Source: Azospirillum endophyticum
Lineage (GTDB): Bacteria > Pseudomonadota > Alphaproteobacteria > Azospirillales > Azospirillaceae
DNA length: 63,631 nucleotides
Direction: 5' to 3'
Assembly: GCF_016595245.1 (NCBI RefSeq)
Contig: NZ_JAENHM010000069.1
Coordinates: forward strand, 1-63,631
Positions 22,571 to 32,054 of this stretch are shown here, piece after piece. The first letter of the stretch is position 1; each line of letters begins with the position of its first letter. The notes beneath the pieces were generated by a model. The model was not told the origin of the DNA and did not search any database. It saw only the letters and a program-made list of their open reading frames with translations. A program made the position numbers and the translations under genes.

Positions 22571-24394
22571 TTACGGCACGCTTATCGGCATAGCGGCCGT
22601 CACTGTGGCTGCCTCCGAGGCGGAGCAGCGCAGCCGCAAGGCGTCCTCCAGCGCGCGGATTGCGCCTGTCCAGTCGCCCTGCTCGGTTTGGCGGAAGACA
22701 CGCGCGCGCGGGTACCAGTCGCAGTGCTCGCCTTCCAAGTGCCAGCGCCAATCGCAGTGACGCTGTACCAGAACCCAGGACTCCATGCCCAAAGTGCATG
22801 CAAGATGGGCGAGTCCACAGTCCACGCTGACGACCAAGTCACAGGCGAGCATGATGGCGGCAAGGTTGAGCAGGCCTTGGACACCGAAATCTTGCAGATT
22901 ATCGGGAAGGGGCTGTTTCAGCAATTCGGCCTTGGCGGCATTGTTTTGCAAGGCGATGAAGGTCGCCTCGCTACCGGCGATGGCAGGCAAAAGAGGAGCG
23001 AGCTCGACCGACCGCCGATCATGCGGTCCCCAGCCTGACCAGACTAGACCGATATGCGGGCGTTCGCGGCGGCGCACGACACGCCGCCAGTCGGCAACCA
23101 GATCGGCTGGTAGTGGAAAGGACGGATCGGGCAGCGGCACGCGCAACGGATCAAGCCCGAGGATGTTGGGTAGGCTGAACAGTTCGCATTGGCTGTCCGC
23201 CTCGGCCGGCGTGCCGGTCGGGACGATTGTCACGTTGCGCACAAGCGGGGAGAGGCGGACCAGGGGCAACACATCGGGACGCACCTGCAGGAGGACGCGA
23301 CCGACCCGCTGCACCGCGTGCGGAAGAAAGCGCAGGAACTGAAGGAGATCGCCAAGGCCGTTGGTGTTGACGACCAGCAAGCTGCCACAGGCGGAACCAT
23401 CCCATACCCCTGGTGAGGACGAGTGGATGAACGCCCAATCCTTGGGATTCCAGGCACGGGCGTAGTCACGCGTGCTCAACCGCAGCAGGAGGAGTTGTTC
23501 ATAGATCTGGGTAGTCGGCGTCAGCGCAAAAGCGGCTTCCGAACAGGCCAAGGCCAGCCTCTGGTCACCGCGCTCGTTGTAAAGCGGAAAGGAGGCATTG
23601 TGCAGCATCGCGCCCATCAAATCTCGGTGGGGCGTCGGGAGATGGCGCCCGCCCATGGCTTTGATGCTGGAAGATAGCTCCAGCAGCGCCACGAAATCTT
23701 GGGCGGTGTAGGCGCGGTTCAACTCCTGGAAGAGGTCCTGCAGACAGGCTCGCAAGGAGTGCTCCGCCTCCGGTGGCAGGCCGCCGATATCGAAGGCGGT
23801 CGCGATGCGCTGCAGTCCGCGCAGCGGATCGCCCTGCAGATGATCGATTTTTCCCAGAAGATGGAGGGCATCGGCATGCTGGGGGTCGATCTCTAGGACC
23901 GCTCGGTACCGGGTGGCTGCCTCTTCATATCGGCCGGCACGGTGATGCTCGGCGCCTTGATGCAGCAAGGGCAACGGTACGGAGGTGCGGATCCGCTCCA
24001 GAATCGTGATGTGTCTCTCGTCCACCAATGCCTGCGGCAGCAGATCGCATAGGATCTTGGCCAGCAGCGGCTCTTTGTCGACCAGCCCAGCGAGCTGATC
24101 GAGGGTTCCGGTTACTATGGCATCGTGGTTGCGGCGGATGGCTGCGTCGCCGGGGGCAGTGCGCACGGCGCGGCCAAACAGAGCGAATGCCTGGGCATGC
24201 CGCTGAAACCAACGCTCGATGATTCCGCACAACTGCAGCGCATGCGCATCATCGGGCTGCGAGGACAGGCAGGCGCGCACCATCGCAAGTGCCCCCTCTG
24301 CATCGCCTGCTGCCAGCTGTGCCGTGGCTTGCGCCATCAAGTCGGTGACAATGTTGCCAATGGTCATCGTGTTGTGACTGAACGCAGCCATCAT
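22571..24394 (-). CDS. TPR glycosyltransferase, GT9-like
   Basis: A 607-residue protein. The first ~270 residues contain TPR-like repeats (AGRYEEAATRYRAVLEIDPQ); the C-terminal ~290 form a GT-B domain of the same GT9-like group as the gene at 9729-11897: LLVVNTNGLGDLLQFLRFLP, HIGLVWSGWG, SVDCGLAHLACTLGMESWV, CDWYPRARVFRQ. The conserved D-T-S-x-A-H motif is here D-C-G-L-A-H, so the acceptor or donor may differ. Start at ATG 24394, one base after the stop of the upstream dehydratase gene, with AGAGGATGG as ribosome site; a second ATG follows at 24391. Translational coupling to that gene is likely. Confidence 0.82.
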   Translation of the reverse strand: MMAAFSHNTMTIGNIVTDLMAQATAQLAAGDAEGALAMVRACLSSQPDDAHALQLCGIIERWFQRHAQAFALFGRAVRTAPGDAAIRRNHDAIVTGTLDQLAGLVDKEPLLAKILCDLLPQALVDERHITILERIRTSVPLPLLHQGAEHHRAGRYEEAATRYRAVLEIDPQHADALHLLGKIDHLQGDPLRGLQRIATAFDIGGLPPEAEHSLRACLQDLFQELNRAYTAQDFVALLELSSSIKAMGGRHLPTPHRDLMGAMLHNASFPLYNERGDQRLALACSEAAFALTPTTQIYEQLLLLRLSTRDYARAWNPKDWAFIHSSSPGVWDGSACGSLLVVNTNGLGDLLQFLRFLPHAVQRVGRVLLQVRPDVLPLVRLSPLVRNVTIVPTGTPAEADSQCELFSLPNILGLDPLRVPLPDPSFPLPADLVADWRRVVRRRERPHIGLVWSGWGPHDRRSVELAPLLPAIAGSEATFIALQNNAAKAELLKQPLPDNLQDFGVQGLLNLAAIMLACDLVVSVDCGLAHLACTLGMESWVLVQRHCDWRWHLEGEHCDWYPRARVFRQTEQGDWTGAIRALEDALRLRCSASEAATVTAAMPISVP

Positions 24395-24395
24395 C

Positions 24396-25388
24396 TCAAC
24401 CCATCCTCTGCTGCAGTTCGGCCTCGACCAAGCCGGCGACCACCTCGGCCATGCGCCGCTCGGCGCGCCAGTCCAGCAGCCGGGCCGCCTTGGCGGGGTT
24501 GCCGACGCTGAAGGCGATGTCGGAGGGGCGCAGCAAATCCGGGTTGCTGCTGACATGCCGGCGCCAGTCCAACCCGAAACAGGAGAAAGCCTGGGCGACG
24601 AAATCCTCCAGCCTGTGGGTTTCGCCGGTGGCGATGACGAAATCCTCGGGCTCGTCCCGAGTCAGCATGCGAGCCATGGCGTCGACATACTCCGGCGCCC
24701 AGCCCCAGTCGCGGGCGATCGACAGTGTTCCCAACTCCAGGACTTCGGCCTTGCCCTCGGCGATGTCGGCAGCCCCGCGGATGATCTTTTGCGTGACGTA
24801 GCGGGTCGGGCGCAGCGGCGATTCGTGATTGAACAGGATGCCGGAGCAGGCGAACAGACCATAGGCCTCACGGTAATTGGCGACCGCCCAGAAAGCCGCC
24901 GCCTTGCCGACGCCATAGGGGCTTCGGGGATGGAAGGGGGTGGATTCGTCCGCCGGGGTCTCGGTATTGCCGAAACACTCGCTGGAGCAGGCGCTGTAGA
25001 AGCGGGTGTCCAGGCCCAGGAAACGGATCGCTTCCAGGATGTTGATGGTGCTGGAAATGGTGCTGTTGAGCGTTTCGACAGGCTGGTCAAAGGACAGTCC
25101 GACCGAGGCTTGGCTGGCAAGATTGTAGATCTCGGCAGGGCGAACCCGGCTGATCACCTCGACCACGCTGCGGAAGTCGGTCAGCACGGCCGAATGCAGG
25201 ACGACCCGGCCGAAGATGCCAAGCCGCCGCAGGTTGATGAAGCTCGACATCTCGCGGTCTCGCGAGGTGCCATGGACCATATAGCTTTTGCCCAGCAGCA
25301 ACTGGGCGAGATAGGCGCCGTCCTGACCCGAAACGCCGAAGATCAGCGCGGTCTTCGGTTCGCTCCGGGCCGTCGTTCCTGCGGTCAT
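24396..25388 (-). CDS. GDP-mannose 4,6-dehydratase family SDR (gmd paralogue)
   Basis: A 330-residue extended short-chain dehydrogenase. Near the N-terminus FGVSGQDGAYLAQLLL is the NAD(P)-binding GxxGxxG. SACSSECFG supplies the Ser/Glu region and SPYGVGKAA the catalytic Tyr-x3-Lys. The stretch TSRDREMSSFINLRRLGI differs from the RRSSSFNT segment of true gmd next door. Members of this subfamily are usually annotated as GDP-mannose 4,6-dehydratase, but with a canonical gmd 31 bp upstream this copy could act as a different dehydratase, epimerase or a 4-reductase giving GDP-rhamnose. Start at ATG 25388 has an AAGG site nine bases upstream. Confidence 0.82.
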   Translation of the reverse strand: MTAGTTARSEPKTALIFGVSGQDGAYLAQLLLGKSYMVHGTSRDREMSSFINLRRLGIFGRVVLHSAVLTDFRSVVEVISRVRPAEIYNLASQASVGLSFDQPVETLNSTISSTINILEAIRFLGLDTRFYSACSSECFGNTETPADESTPFHPRSPYGVGKAAAFWAVANYREAYGLFACSGILFNHESPLRPTRYVTQKIIRGAADIAEGKAEVLELGTLSIARDWGWAPEYVDAMARMLTRDEPEDFVIATGETHRLEDFVAQAFSCFGLDWRRHVSSNPDLLRPSDIAFSVGNPAKAARLLDWRAERRMAEVVAGLVEAELQQRMG

Positions 25389-25419
25389 GGACAGCGCCTT
25401 ACAGGTCGTGCGAAGGCGG

Positions 25420-26475
25420 TCAGCGGTGATCGTCGCCGTCGGCCGCCAGACGCATGTCGGATTCGAGCATTTCCCGAACCAGATCGCGGAAGGCGGTGGT
25501 GTGGGTCCAGCCCAGCCTCTCGCGCGCCTTGGTCGGGTCGCCCAGCAGCAGGTCGACCTCGGTCGGGCGGAAATAGCGCGGGTCGATGCGGACCACCACC
25601 TTGCCGGTCTTCTGGCAGATGCCTTCCTCGTCGACGCCTTCGCCGCGCCACTCGATCCCGCGGCCGATGTGGCCGAAAGCCAACTCGACGAACTCGCGCA
25701 CCGAGTGGGTTTCACCGGTGGCCAGCACGTAATCGTCGGCCTCGTCCTGCTGCAGGATGCGCCACATCCCCTCAACATAGTCGCGGGCATGGCCCCAGTC
25801 GCGCTTAGCGTCCAGGTTGCCCAGATACAGGCAATCCTGGCGGCCATGCTCGATTGCCGCCACCGCGCGGGTGATCTTGCGGGTGACGAAGGTCTCGCCG
25901 CGGGTCGGACCCTCGTGGTTGAACAGGATGCCGTTGCTGGCGTGCATGCCGTAGGCTTCGCGGTAATTCACCGTGATCCAGTAGGCGTACAGCTTGGCTG
26001 CGGCATAGGGGCTGCGCGGGTAGAAGGGCGTGGTTTCGCGCTGCGGCGTCTCCTGCACCTTGCCGTACAGCTCCGAGGTCGAGGCCTGATAGAAGCGCGC
26101 GGTCTTCTCAAGCCCCAGGATGCGGATCGCTTCCAAGAGGCGCAGCGTGCCGATGCCGTCGGCGTTGGCCGTGTATTCCGGCGTCTCGAAGCTCACATGC
26201 ACATGGCTCTGGGCTGCCAGATTGTAGATCTCGGTCGGCTGGACCTGCTGGACCAGGCGGATCAGGTTGGTGCTATCGGTCAGGTCGCCGTAATGCATGA
26301 AGAAGCTCACGTCCTCCTCATGCGGGTCGCGGTAGAGATGCTCCACCCGGCCCGTGTTGAAGGAGGAAGACCGGCGCTTGATGCCGTGGACGATATAGCC
26401 CTTCCCCAGCAGAAGCTCGGCAAGATACGCGCCATCCTGGCCGGTGGCGCCGGTGATGAGGGCAACTTTGCGCAA
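25420..26475 (-). CDS. gmd: GDP-mannose 4,6-dehydratase
   Basis: A 351-residue protein matching Gmd over its full length. It converts GDP-D-mannose to GDP-4-keto-6-deoxy-D-mannose, the branch point to GDP-L-fucose, GDP-rhamnose and related sugars. Motifs: ITGATGQDGAYLAELLL (cofactor glycines), KRRSSSFNTGRVEHLY (Gmd-specific NADP-binding Arg segment), YQASTSELYGKVQETPQ (catalytic Thr/Ser-Glu), SPYAAAKLYAYW (catalytic Tyr-x3-Lys), HARDYVEGMW. First gene of a four-gene minus-strand operon and divergent from the TPR-fucosyltransferase gene. Together with fcl at 36994 it completes GDP-L-fucose synthesis. Confidence 0.95.
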   Translation of the reverse strand: MRKVALITGATGQDGAYLAELLLGKGYIVHGIKRRSSSFNTGRVEHLYRDPHEEDVSFFMHYGDLTDSTNLIRLVQQVQPTEIYNLAAQSHVHVSFETPEYTANADGIGTLRLLEAIRILGLEKTARFYQASTSELYGKVQETPQRETTPFYPRSPYAAAKLYAYWITVNYREAYGMHASNGILFNHEGPTRGETFVTRKITRAVAAIEHGRQDCLYLGNLDAKRDWGHARDYVEGMWRILQQDEADDYVLATGETHSVREFVELAFGHIGRGIEWRGEGVDEEGICQKTGKVVVRIDPRYFRPTEVDLLLGDPTKARERLGWTHTTAFRDLVREMLESDMRLAADGDDHR

Positions 26476-26693
26476 AGGACCGACCCTTGATCTGTACGGC
26501 GTTGATGATCGGGCACTATCCTCAAAGGGTCAGGGCAAGGCAAGGTTCAAACATGTGACGGGACCCGGCGGCCATGAACGGAGTTGAAGCGCCGGGGCTG
26601 GGGCGATAGGGTGCGCGCCGAACGGAACGGCCGGCCGTGGCGATGCTGCAAGTCCGGGCCACGCCGAACGGATCGCCCATTGTACGGATCGTC

Positions 26694-28628
26694 ATGCCCA
26701 CCGTCGCCGAAGCCTTGCAGATCGCCCTTGAGCTGTACCGCGCCGGCCGGCTGGATGATGTGCGTACGCTGACTACCCGTATTTTGGAGGCGGATCCACG
26801 CACTGCCGCCGCCTTGCATCTGTTGGGGCTGGCCGATCGTCGCCAGGGCCGTCTGCAGGAGGCGGCGGAGCGCTTCCGTGCGGCATTGGCGATCGCCCCG
26901 GAAATGGCGGATGTCCGCTGCAATCTGGGGGGCGTCCTGGCGACGCTGGGGCAGGTCGATGCGGCCGCGGCGTCCCAGCGCCGGGCTCTTGCCCTCGATC
27001 CGGCTCTGGAGGCGGCCCATCACGGCCTTGCCAGCCTGCTGTGCAGCCGGGGCGGGCCACGCGATTGGATGGCGGCGGCAGCGTCTTTTCGCCGCATCTT
27101 GCGGCTGCAGCCCGATCGCGCCGACATCTTCCACGATCTCGGCATCGCGCTACGCCAGTATGGAGCGGTGGAACTGGCGGTGGCCAGCCAGCGCAATGCG
27201 CTTGCCCATGCACCGGGCTTCGCCGCCGCCCTCGGCAATCTTGGCAATGGGCTGGTGGAGCTTGGACGTCTGGACGAGGCCCTGGTCTGTTTCCGCCGCT
27301 CCTTGGCGGTCGAACCGGAGCGGGCCGCCACCTTGTACAACCAAGCCAATGCGCAATATGCCGCGGGCCAGAGCGAGACGGCGGCTGAGAGCTATGCCCG
27401 CGCCGCACGCAACGGGCTGCCGCAGGCCCTGACCCGCTTGGCCGATGTATTGACCATCCTAGGCCGCGAAGCGGATGCGGAGGCGGTGCTGCGGCTGGCG
27501 CTGACCACGGCCGGGTCCGACATTCCCGGCGCCATCGACATGCTGTCTGCTCTGCTGGTGCGCCAGGGGCGCCATGAGGAGTCGCGCCGCTTCTTCGCCG
27601 ACTACCGCTATCCCCATGTCGCCGATCCCAATACCTTTCGCCTTGAATGCATGACCGCTGTCGCCGAAAGCTGGCTGGCAGCCGGCGAGGTCGACCATGC
27701 GGTCGAGGTTCTGGCCGGCGTACACGGCCATGGCAGCCGCTTTTTCACCGTGAAGTCGATTGCCGGGCTGCAACAGGTGCTGGCCAAGCAGGGACGGCGG
27801 TTGGTCCGGCCGGTGAACCCCGATCCCTCGCAACCGCGCGTCTGTTCCTCGACGCTGGCCACCCACGGGCGTTTTGCCCACAATGTGCTGGAATATGTGC
27901 TGTTGCGCCTCTACGCCGAAAAATTCAGCTACCGGCTCGAGACGCCGGATTGGGTCGGTGGCCATTACTTCGAGCTTGACGACCCCAAGCCATCGGGCGG
28001 GTTGAAGCCACTGTCCTTCGGACGGCGCATCCTGAACGATCTGGTGACCGGACGGCGCGACGATCCGCGTCCGGACGTCGACATCCTCTCTCCCCTGTTC
28101 CTGTTCGAGCATCGTGAGGAGTGGCGCGAGCGGGTGCAGTCCTGGCTGCGGCCGCGGCCCGAATGGCTGCCCTACGTCGATCCGGTGATGCAGGCGCTCA
28201 AACGCCGGGGCAACACGGTGGTCGCCCTGCACATCCGCCGCGGCGATTTCGTCTGGTTCCGCTACACCATCACCGAGACCTCCTGGTATGTCGACTGGCT
28301 GAAGGCGCTGTGGCCGACGCTAGACCGGCCGGTGCTCTACATCGCCACCGACGACCCGGCGACCATCGCCGATTTCGCGGAGTTCGCGCCGACCTCCCTG
28401 GCCGATCTGGCGAAGGACGGGGCGGCGGAGCCGTGGACGGGGTTGGAGTTTCTGCAGGACTTCCATGTGCTGATGAACGCCGACGTGCTGGGGGTCAGCG
28501 CCCAGAGCGGCTACAGCCAACTGGCGGCCCTCCTGAACCGTGACGCCCGTCTGTTCGTCGAACCGGACGCGGCGGCCCAGCGGATCAGGCCCTATTCTCC
28601 CTGGACGGTGTCTTCCGATACCCCTTAA
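26694..28628 (+). CDS. TPR protein with C-terminal fucosyltransferase-like (GT11) domain
   Basis: A 644-residue protein. Residues ~1-330 are TPR repeats. The C-terminal part carries marks of GDP-fucose-dependent transferases: HGRFAHNVLEYVLLRLYAEK (compare RFGNQMFQYA), VVALHIRRGDFVWF (the HxRRGD donor-binding motif shared by GT11 and related enzymes), and VLGVSAQSGYSQLAALL. It probably transfers L-fucose from GDP-fucose. ATG 26694 was preferred to a GTG at 26637 because MPTVAEALQIALELYRAGRL matches the N-termini of other TPR proteins here; the ribosome site is weak. A neighbouring gmd and an fcl gene 10 kb away would supply the donor. Confidence 0.82.
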   Translation: MPTVAEALQIALELYRAGRLDDVRTLTTRILEADPRTAAALHLLGLADRRQGRLQEAAERFRAALAIAPEMADVRCNLGGVLATLGQVDAAAASQRRALALDPALEAAHHGLASLLCSRGGPRDWMAAAASFRRILRLQPDRADIFHDLGIALRQYGAVELAVASQRNALAHAPGFAAALGNLGNGLVELGRLDEALVCFRRSLAVEPERAATLYNQANAQYAAGQSETAAESYARAARNGLPQALTRLADVLTILGREADAEAVLRLALTTAGSDIPGAIDMLSALLVRQGRHEESRRFFADYRYPHVADPNTFRLECMTAVAESWLAAGEVDHAVEVLAGVHGHGSRFFTVKSIAGLQQVLAKQGRRLVRPVNPDPSQPRVCSSTLATHGRFAHNVLEYVLLRLYAEKFSYRLETPDWVGGHYFELDDPKPSGGLKPLSFGRRILNDLVTGRRDDPRPDVDILSPLFLFEHREEWRERVQSWLRPRPEWLPYVDPVMQALKRRGNTVVALHIRRGDFVWFRYTITETSWYVDWLKALWPTLDRPVLYIATDDPATIADFAEFAPTSLADLAKDGAAEPWTGLEFLQDFHVLMNADVLGVSAQSGYSQLAALLNRDARLFVEPDAAAQRIRPYSPWTVSSDTP

Positions 28629-28685
28629 AGACCATCACCACCAACCGACCAAAGCGACGCCCTCAACGGGCGGGAGGGCACCCCC

Positions 28686-29444
28686 ATGGATCTGGCGACC
28701 AAAGAATTCTACGACGACTTCTGGCCCCGTTTCGTGCCGATCTACGACGAGACCAAGAAGTACATGCTGGAGACCCTGACCGAGCGGCAGATCGGCCGGG
28801 CGCTCGATGCAGGCTGCGGCCACGGCATCTGCTCCGTCATCCTGTCGGAAATGGCGGAGCAGGTTGTGTCGGTCGACGTGTCGTCCGACAGCCTCGCCAC
28901 CGCGCGTCAGCAGGCCCAGCGCTTCGGCCGCGACAACATCGAGTTCCATCATCAGGACCTGCAGGAGTTGGACCCGAACCTCGGTCCATTCGATCTGGTC
29001 TGGTGCTGGGGCGTGGCGATGATGGCGCCCGACCCAATGAAGGTCATGCGCAACCTGATGGCCGTCACCAAGCCGGGCGGCACCGTCTATCTCGGCCTCT
29101 ACCTGAAGACCTGGCTGTCGCCGGTGCATGAAGGCGTGCGCCATTTCTGCCGCGCCTACATGGACACGCCGGCCCGGCGCAAGCTGGTCGGCGGCTTTTT
29201 CACCGGGCTGACCAAGGTCGCCTGCGCCCTCAAGGGCCAGGAGATCAACCGCCGTGCCGACAACGTGTCGATCCAGGCACAGGTCGAGGATTGGTATTAT
29301 CCGCCCTACAAGACCTTCTATTCGATCGAGGAGATCGTTGCGCTGTTCGAGCGCAACGGCTTCAAGGCCGAGTGCATCCAGGACCGGCTGGGCCGGATGA
29401 AGAGCGCCACGATCTTTGTGATCCGGGCGACGAAGAATGGCTGA
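28686..29444 (+). CDS. Class I SAM-dependent methyltransferase
   Basis: 252 residues. RALDAGCGHGICSVILSE is motif I, VVSVDVSSDSL motif II, FDLVWCWGVAMMAPDP and TKPGGTVYLGLYL later core motifs. The C-terminal half holds an insertion with many charged residues and YYPPYKTFYSIEEIVALFE. Acceptor unknown; position downstream of the TPR-fucosyltransferase suggests methylation of a glycan. The start has a clear GGAGGG site. The stop overlaps the next gene's start by eight bases, so the two are co-translated. Confidence 0.83.
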   Translation: MDLATKEFYDDFWPRFVPIYDETKKYMLETLTERQIGRALDAGCGHGICSVILSEMAEQVVSVDVSSDSLATARQQAQRFGRDNIEFHHQDLQELDPNLGPFDLVWCWGVAMMAPDPMKVMRNLMAVTKPGGTVYLGLYLKTWLSPVHEGVRHFCRAYMDTPARRKLVGGFFTGLTKVACALKGQEINRRADNVSIQAQVEDWYYPPYKTFYSIEEIVALFERNGFKAECIQDRLGRMKSATIFVIRATKNG

Positions 29445-30357
29445 TGCCGTAGCGGGACAGGAGAGGCGCATCGCACCCCCCGACTGGGAGGAGTTGGGCC
29501 GGCTGCTGTCCCGCGGCTACATCGACAGCGGCTTCATCGGTGGCGTCACCCGTGTGCCGGTGGGGGACGTCGTGCGCGACATGCTGTCGGAGACGCGCGC
29601 GGACGAACAGGTGGCGGAACTGCGGCGAACCGCCGCGGCCGCCGGCGTCGATGCGGACAAGGCCCGCATCCTGGAGGTCGGGTCCGGCTGCGGCATGACC
29701 GTGGTGCGCGGGCGCACGGCCCATGGGCTGGACATCCACGGCATCGAGCCCAGCATGGGCGAATACAGCTCAACCCTCGACGTCTGCCGCCGGCTGATCG
29801 GCCATTACGGCCTGCCGGAGGACGCGGTGCGCGACGCCACCGGCGAGGCGATCCCCTTCGCGGATGCCAGCTTCGACATCGTCTATTCCTCCAACGTGCT
29901 GGAGCATGTCGGCGACCCGGCGGCGGTGCTGGACGAGGCGCTGCGTGTGCTGAAGCCGGGCGGGCTGCTGCTGGTCGTCGTACCGAACTACGGCTCCTGG
30001 TGGGAGGGGCATTATGGCATCCTGTGGCTGCCGCGGATGCCGGCCGGGCTGGCCAAGCTCTATGTCCGGCTGTTCGGCCGCGACCCGGCCTATGTCGACA
30101 CCCTCAATTTGATCGACCGCCCCTGGTTCGATCGCTGGCTCGGCCGCCACCCCGGCAAGCTGGAGGTGCTGGACTGGGGCTGGAGCGTCTTCGAGCAGCG
30201 CCTGCGCACGCTGGGCTTCGGCGATTGGGCGGCGCTGTCGGTCGCCAAGCGCATCGTCACCTTCGTCCACCGCTCCGGCCTGTTGGAGCCGGCGATCTGG
30301 CTTGCCCGGCGCCTGCATTGGGAAACGCCGATCATCTTCGTGGCGCGCAAACGCTGA
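29437..30357 (+). CDS. Class I SAM-dependent methyltransferase
   Basis: 306 residues. ILEVGSGCGMTVV is motif I, DIHGIEPSMGEY motif II, ATGEAIPFADASFDIVYSS and SNVLEHVGDPAAVLDEALR the UbiE/Methyltransf_11 signature, KPGGLLLVVVPNYGSWWEG follows. The long C-terminal region rich in Trp and Arg may bind the acceptor. It overlaps the preceding methyltransferase by eight bases and meets a convergent TPR-GT9-like gene after 35 bp. Confidence 0.83.
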   Translation: MADAVAGQERRIAPPDWEELGRLLSRGYIDSGFIGGVTRVPVGDVVRDMLSETRADEQVAELRRTAAAAGVDADKARILEVGSGCGMTVVRGRTAHGLDIHGIEPSMGEYSSTLDVCRRLIGHYGLPEDAVRDATGEAIPFADASFDIVYSSNVLEHVGDPAAVLDEALRVLKPGGLLLVVVPNYGSWWEGHYGILWLPRMPAGLAKLYVRLFGRDPAYVDTLNLIDRPWFDRWLGRHPGKLEVLDWGWSVFEQRLRTLGFGDWAALSVAKRIVTFVHRSGLLEPAIWLARRLHWETPIIFVARKR

Positions 30358-30392
30358 CCAGGCTTTGTGCGTGCGATGCCGCCGGCCCTGTG

Positions 30393-31850
30393 TCAGGTGG
30401 GCAGACGCCAGAAGCCACTGCCAGCCTTACTTTCGATCAACGGCACCAGGTCGCGCTTCATACGATAGAGCACGTCGGCCCAGCTGCCGGGGACAGTTTG
30501 TCTGAACAGCCGCATGGTGGGGTAATGGGGGGCCGGATGCTCGGGCGGGCCCCAACGGCAGTCGGCCATCAAGCGCAAGAAAACCCAGACCGGCCGGCCC
30601 ATCGCGCCGGCCAGATGGGCGATTGAGGTGTCGGTGGTGATGACCAGATCGACCGTCTCCAGAACGGCGGCCGTTTCGACGAAGGCATCGGGGCCGGCGT
30701 CGAGCGCATCGCCGATGTGGGAGACGCCGGCAGGAAGAGGACCGGACCGCAAGGCGGCCAGGGCGCTTCCCGACTTGGTGATGTCCAGGATCTCGACCCC
30801 GTCGAGGCCGCCCAACTCCTCCAGGACGGAGAATGGCAGATCCCGCAACGGCGAAGAGGCGCTGAGGTTGGTGGCGATCCTCAGGCGTCCGGATGCTCCC
30901 AGTCGCGCCGCCCAGATGGCGGTCAGGCCCGGCTCGGCATGGATATAGGGAAAGGTGATCCCGGCAGTGCCATGGGCATTCACCCGATCGCCATGGCGGC
31001 TGCTGAGCAGCCAAGCGTCATGCTCCGGCATCGCCTCCCCCGAGGCGACGAGCTGGTCGATGAACGGGCAGCGTGCCAGTAGGCGGGTCAGCTTGCGGTT
31101 GCATACGACGGTCGCCGTCATGCCCAGCGCCTTCAGGGTCGCGACCTGCCGGACATACTGGAACGCATCGCCGAAAGCCATGTCGAGGGCATAGAGGATG
31201 CGGGCGCCCGGCCTGGGGATGCCGTCCCAGATCGGCCGGTTCGACAGGGTGAAGGGAGGGGTCTTCCGGGCGTAGCGGTCGGCGGACTGCGGATCTCCCA
31301 ACAGCAGATGGCTGCTCCAGCCCAGCAGCAAAACATCGTTCCACACCACGCCGAGGTTGCCGCCGGCTGCCGGATCGAGCTGCGGCGCTCCATTTTCGGA
31401 GCCGGGGGACTTCAAGGCGGCGAAAAGGGCATCATACTCCGCCGCGGCGCCGCCCAGATCACCCACTTCGCCCAGCAGCCGGGCATAGACGGCGCGGGTC
31501 TGGGGAGTGTCGTCGCCAAAGCGGATCGTCAAGCGGATGGCCTGCAGGGCCTCCGGGAAGCGCTGGGCGTTGTAATGGGTGATGGCGAGGTTCTTTGCCT
31601 GCAGCAGCAGACTGCCGTGCTGCTTGCGGGCTTGGGCCAGGGTGGGCTCGATCCGCAAGGCACGATCCAGGAGGAGCAGGGCGCCGCCGATATTATGCTC
31701 TTCGGCTTCGGCGACGGCCAGATTGGCCAGAATTGCCGGATGGTCGGGAGCATGCACCATAAGGCGCCGGTACAGCCGGGCCGCTTCACCATGATGTCCG
31801 GCTTGCTGGAGCGTGACGGCTTGGGAGAACAGCTCGAGCAGCGTGGACAT
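30393..31850 (-). CDS. TPR glycosyltransferase, GT9-like
   Basis: 485 residues. The first ~150 are TPR-like helices; the rest is a GT-B domain of the local GT9-like group: ARILYALDMAFGDAFQYVRQ, then VDLVITTDTSIAHLAGAMG, RPVWVFL, HYPTMRLFRQTVPGSW. The D-T-S-I-A-H motif is canonical, unlike two paralogues here. A VGIVW-like strand is replaced by LRIATNLSASSPLRD, so donor binding may differ. ATG 31850 has GAGG eight bases upstream. It stands alone on its strand, divergent from the TPR-GT4 gene 204 bp away. Confidence 0.8.
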   Translation of the reverse strand: MSTLLELFSQAVTLQQAGHHGEAARLYRRLMVHAPDHPAILANLAVAEAEEHNIGGALLLLDRALRIEPTLAQARKQHGSLLLQAKNLAITHYNAQRFPEALQAIRLTIRFGDDTPQTRAVYARLLGEVGDLGGAAAEYDALFAALKSPGSENGAPQLDPAAGGNLGVVWNDVLLLGWSSHLLLGDPQSADRYARKTPPFTLSNRPIWDGIPRPGARILYALDMAFGDAFQYVRQVATLKALGMTATVVCNRKLTRLLARCPFIDQLVASGEAMPEHDAWLLSSRHGDRVNAHGTAGITFPYIHAEPGLTAIWAARLGASGRLRIATNLSASSPLRDLPFSVLEELGGLDGVEILDITKSGSALAALRSGPLPAGVSHIGDALDAGPDAFVETAAVLETVDLVITTDTSIAHLAGAMGRPVWVFLRLMADCRWGPPEHPAPHYPTMRLFRQTVPGSWADVLYRMKRDLVPLIESKAGSGFWRLPT

Positions 31851-32054
31851 CAAAACCTCGAAGGCGGAGGAGCCGGCCGCGGGATGGAGCGACGCGGCTA
31901 CCTAGCGTGCCGCGGGAAGGCAGGGCAAGCATCATGTGGCGAAACCTGGCTCCAGACGGCCGGAGCGCTGGTTGACCGGCCAAAAGAGGCCATGCTATGC
32001 CGGCCCAGCCCGGCCCGAAGCGGCCGATACGAATTTTCTACGACGATCGGACCC

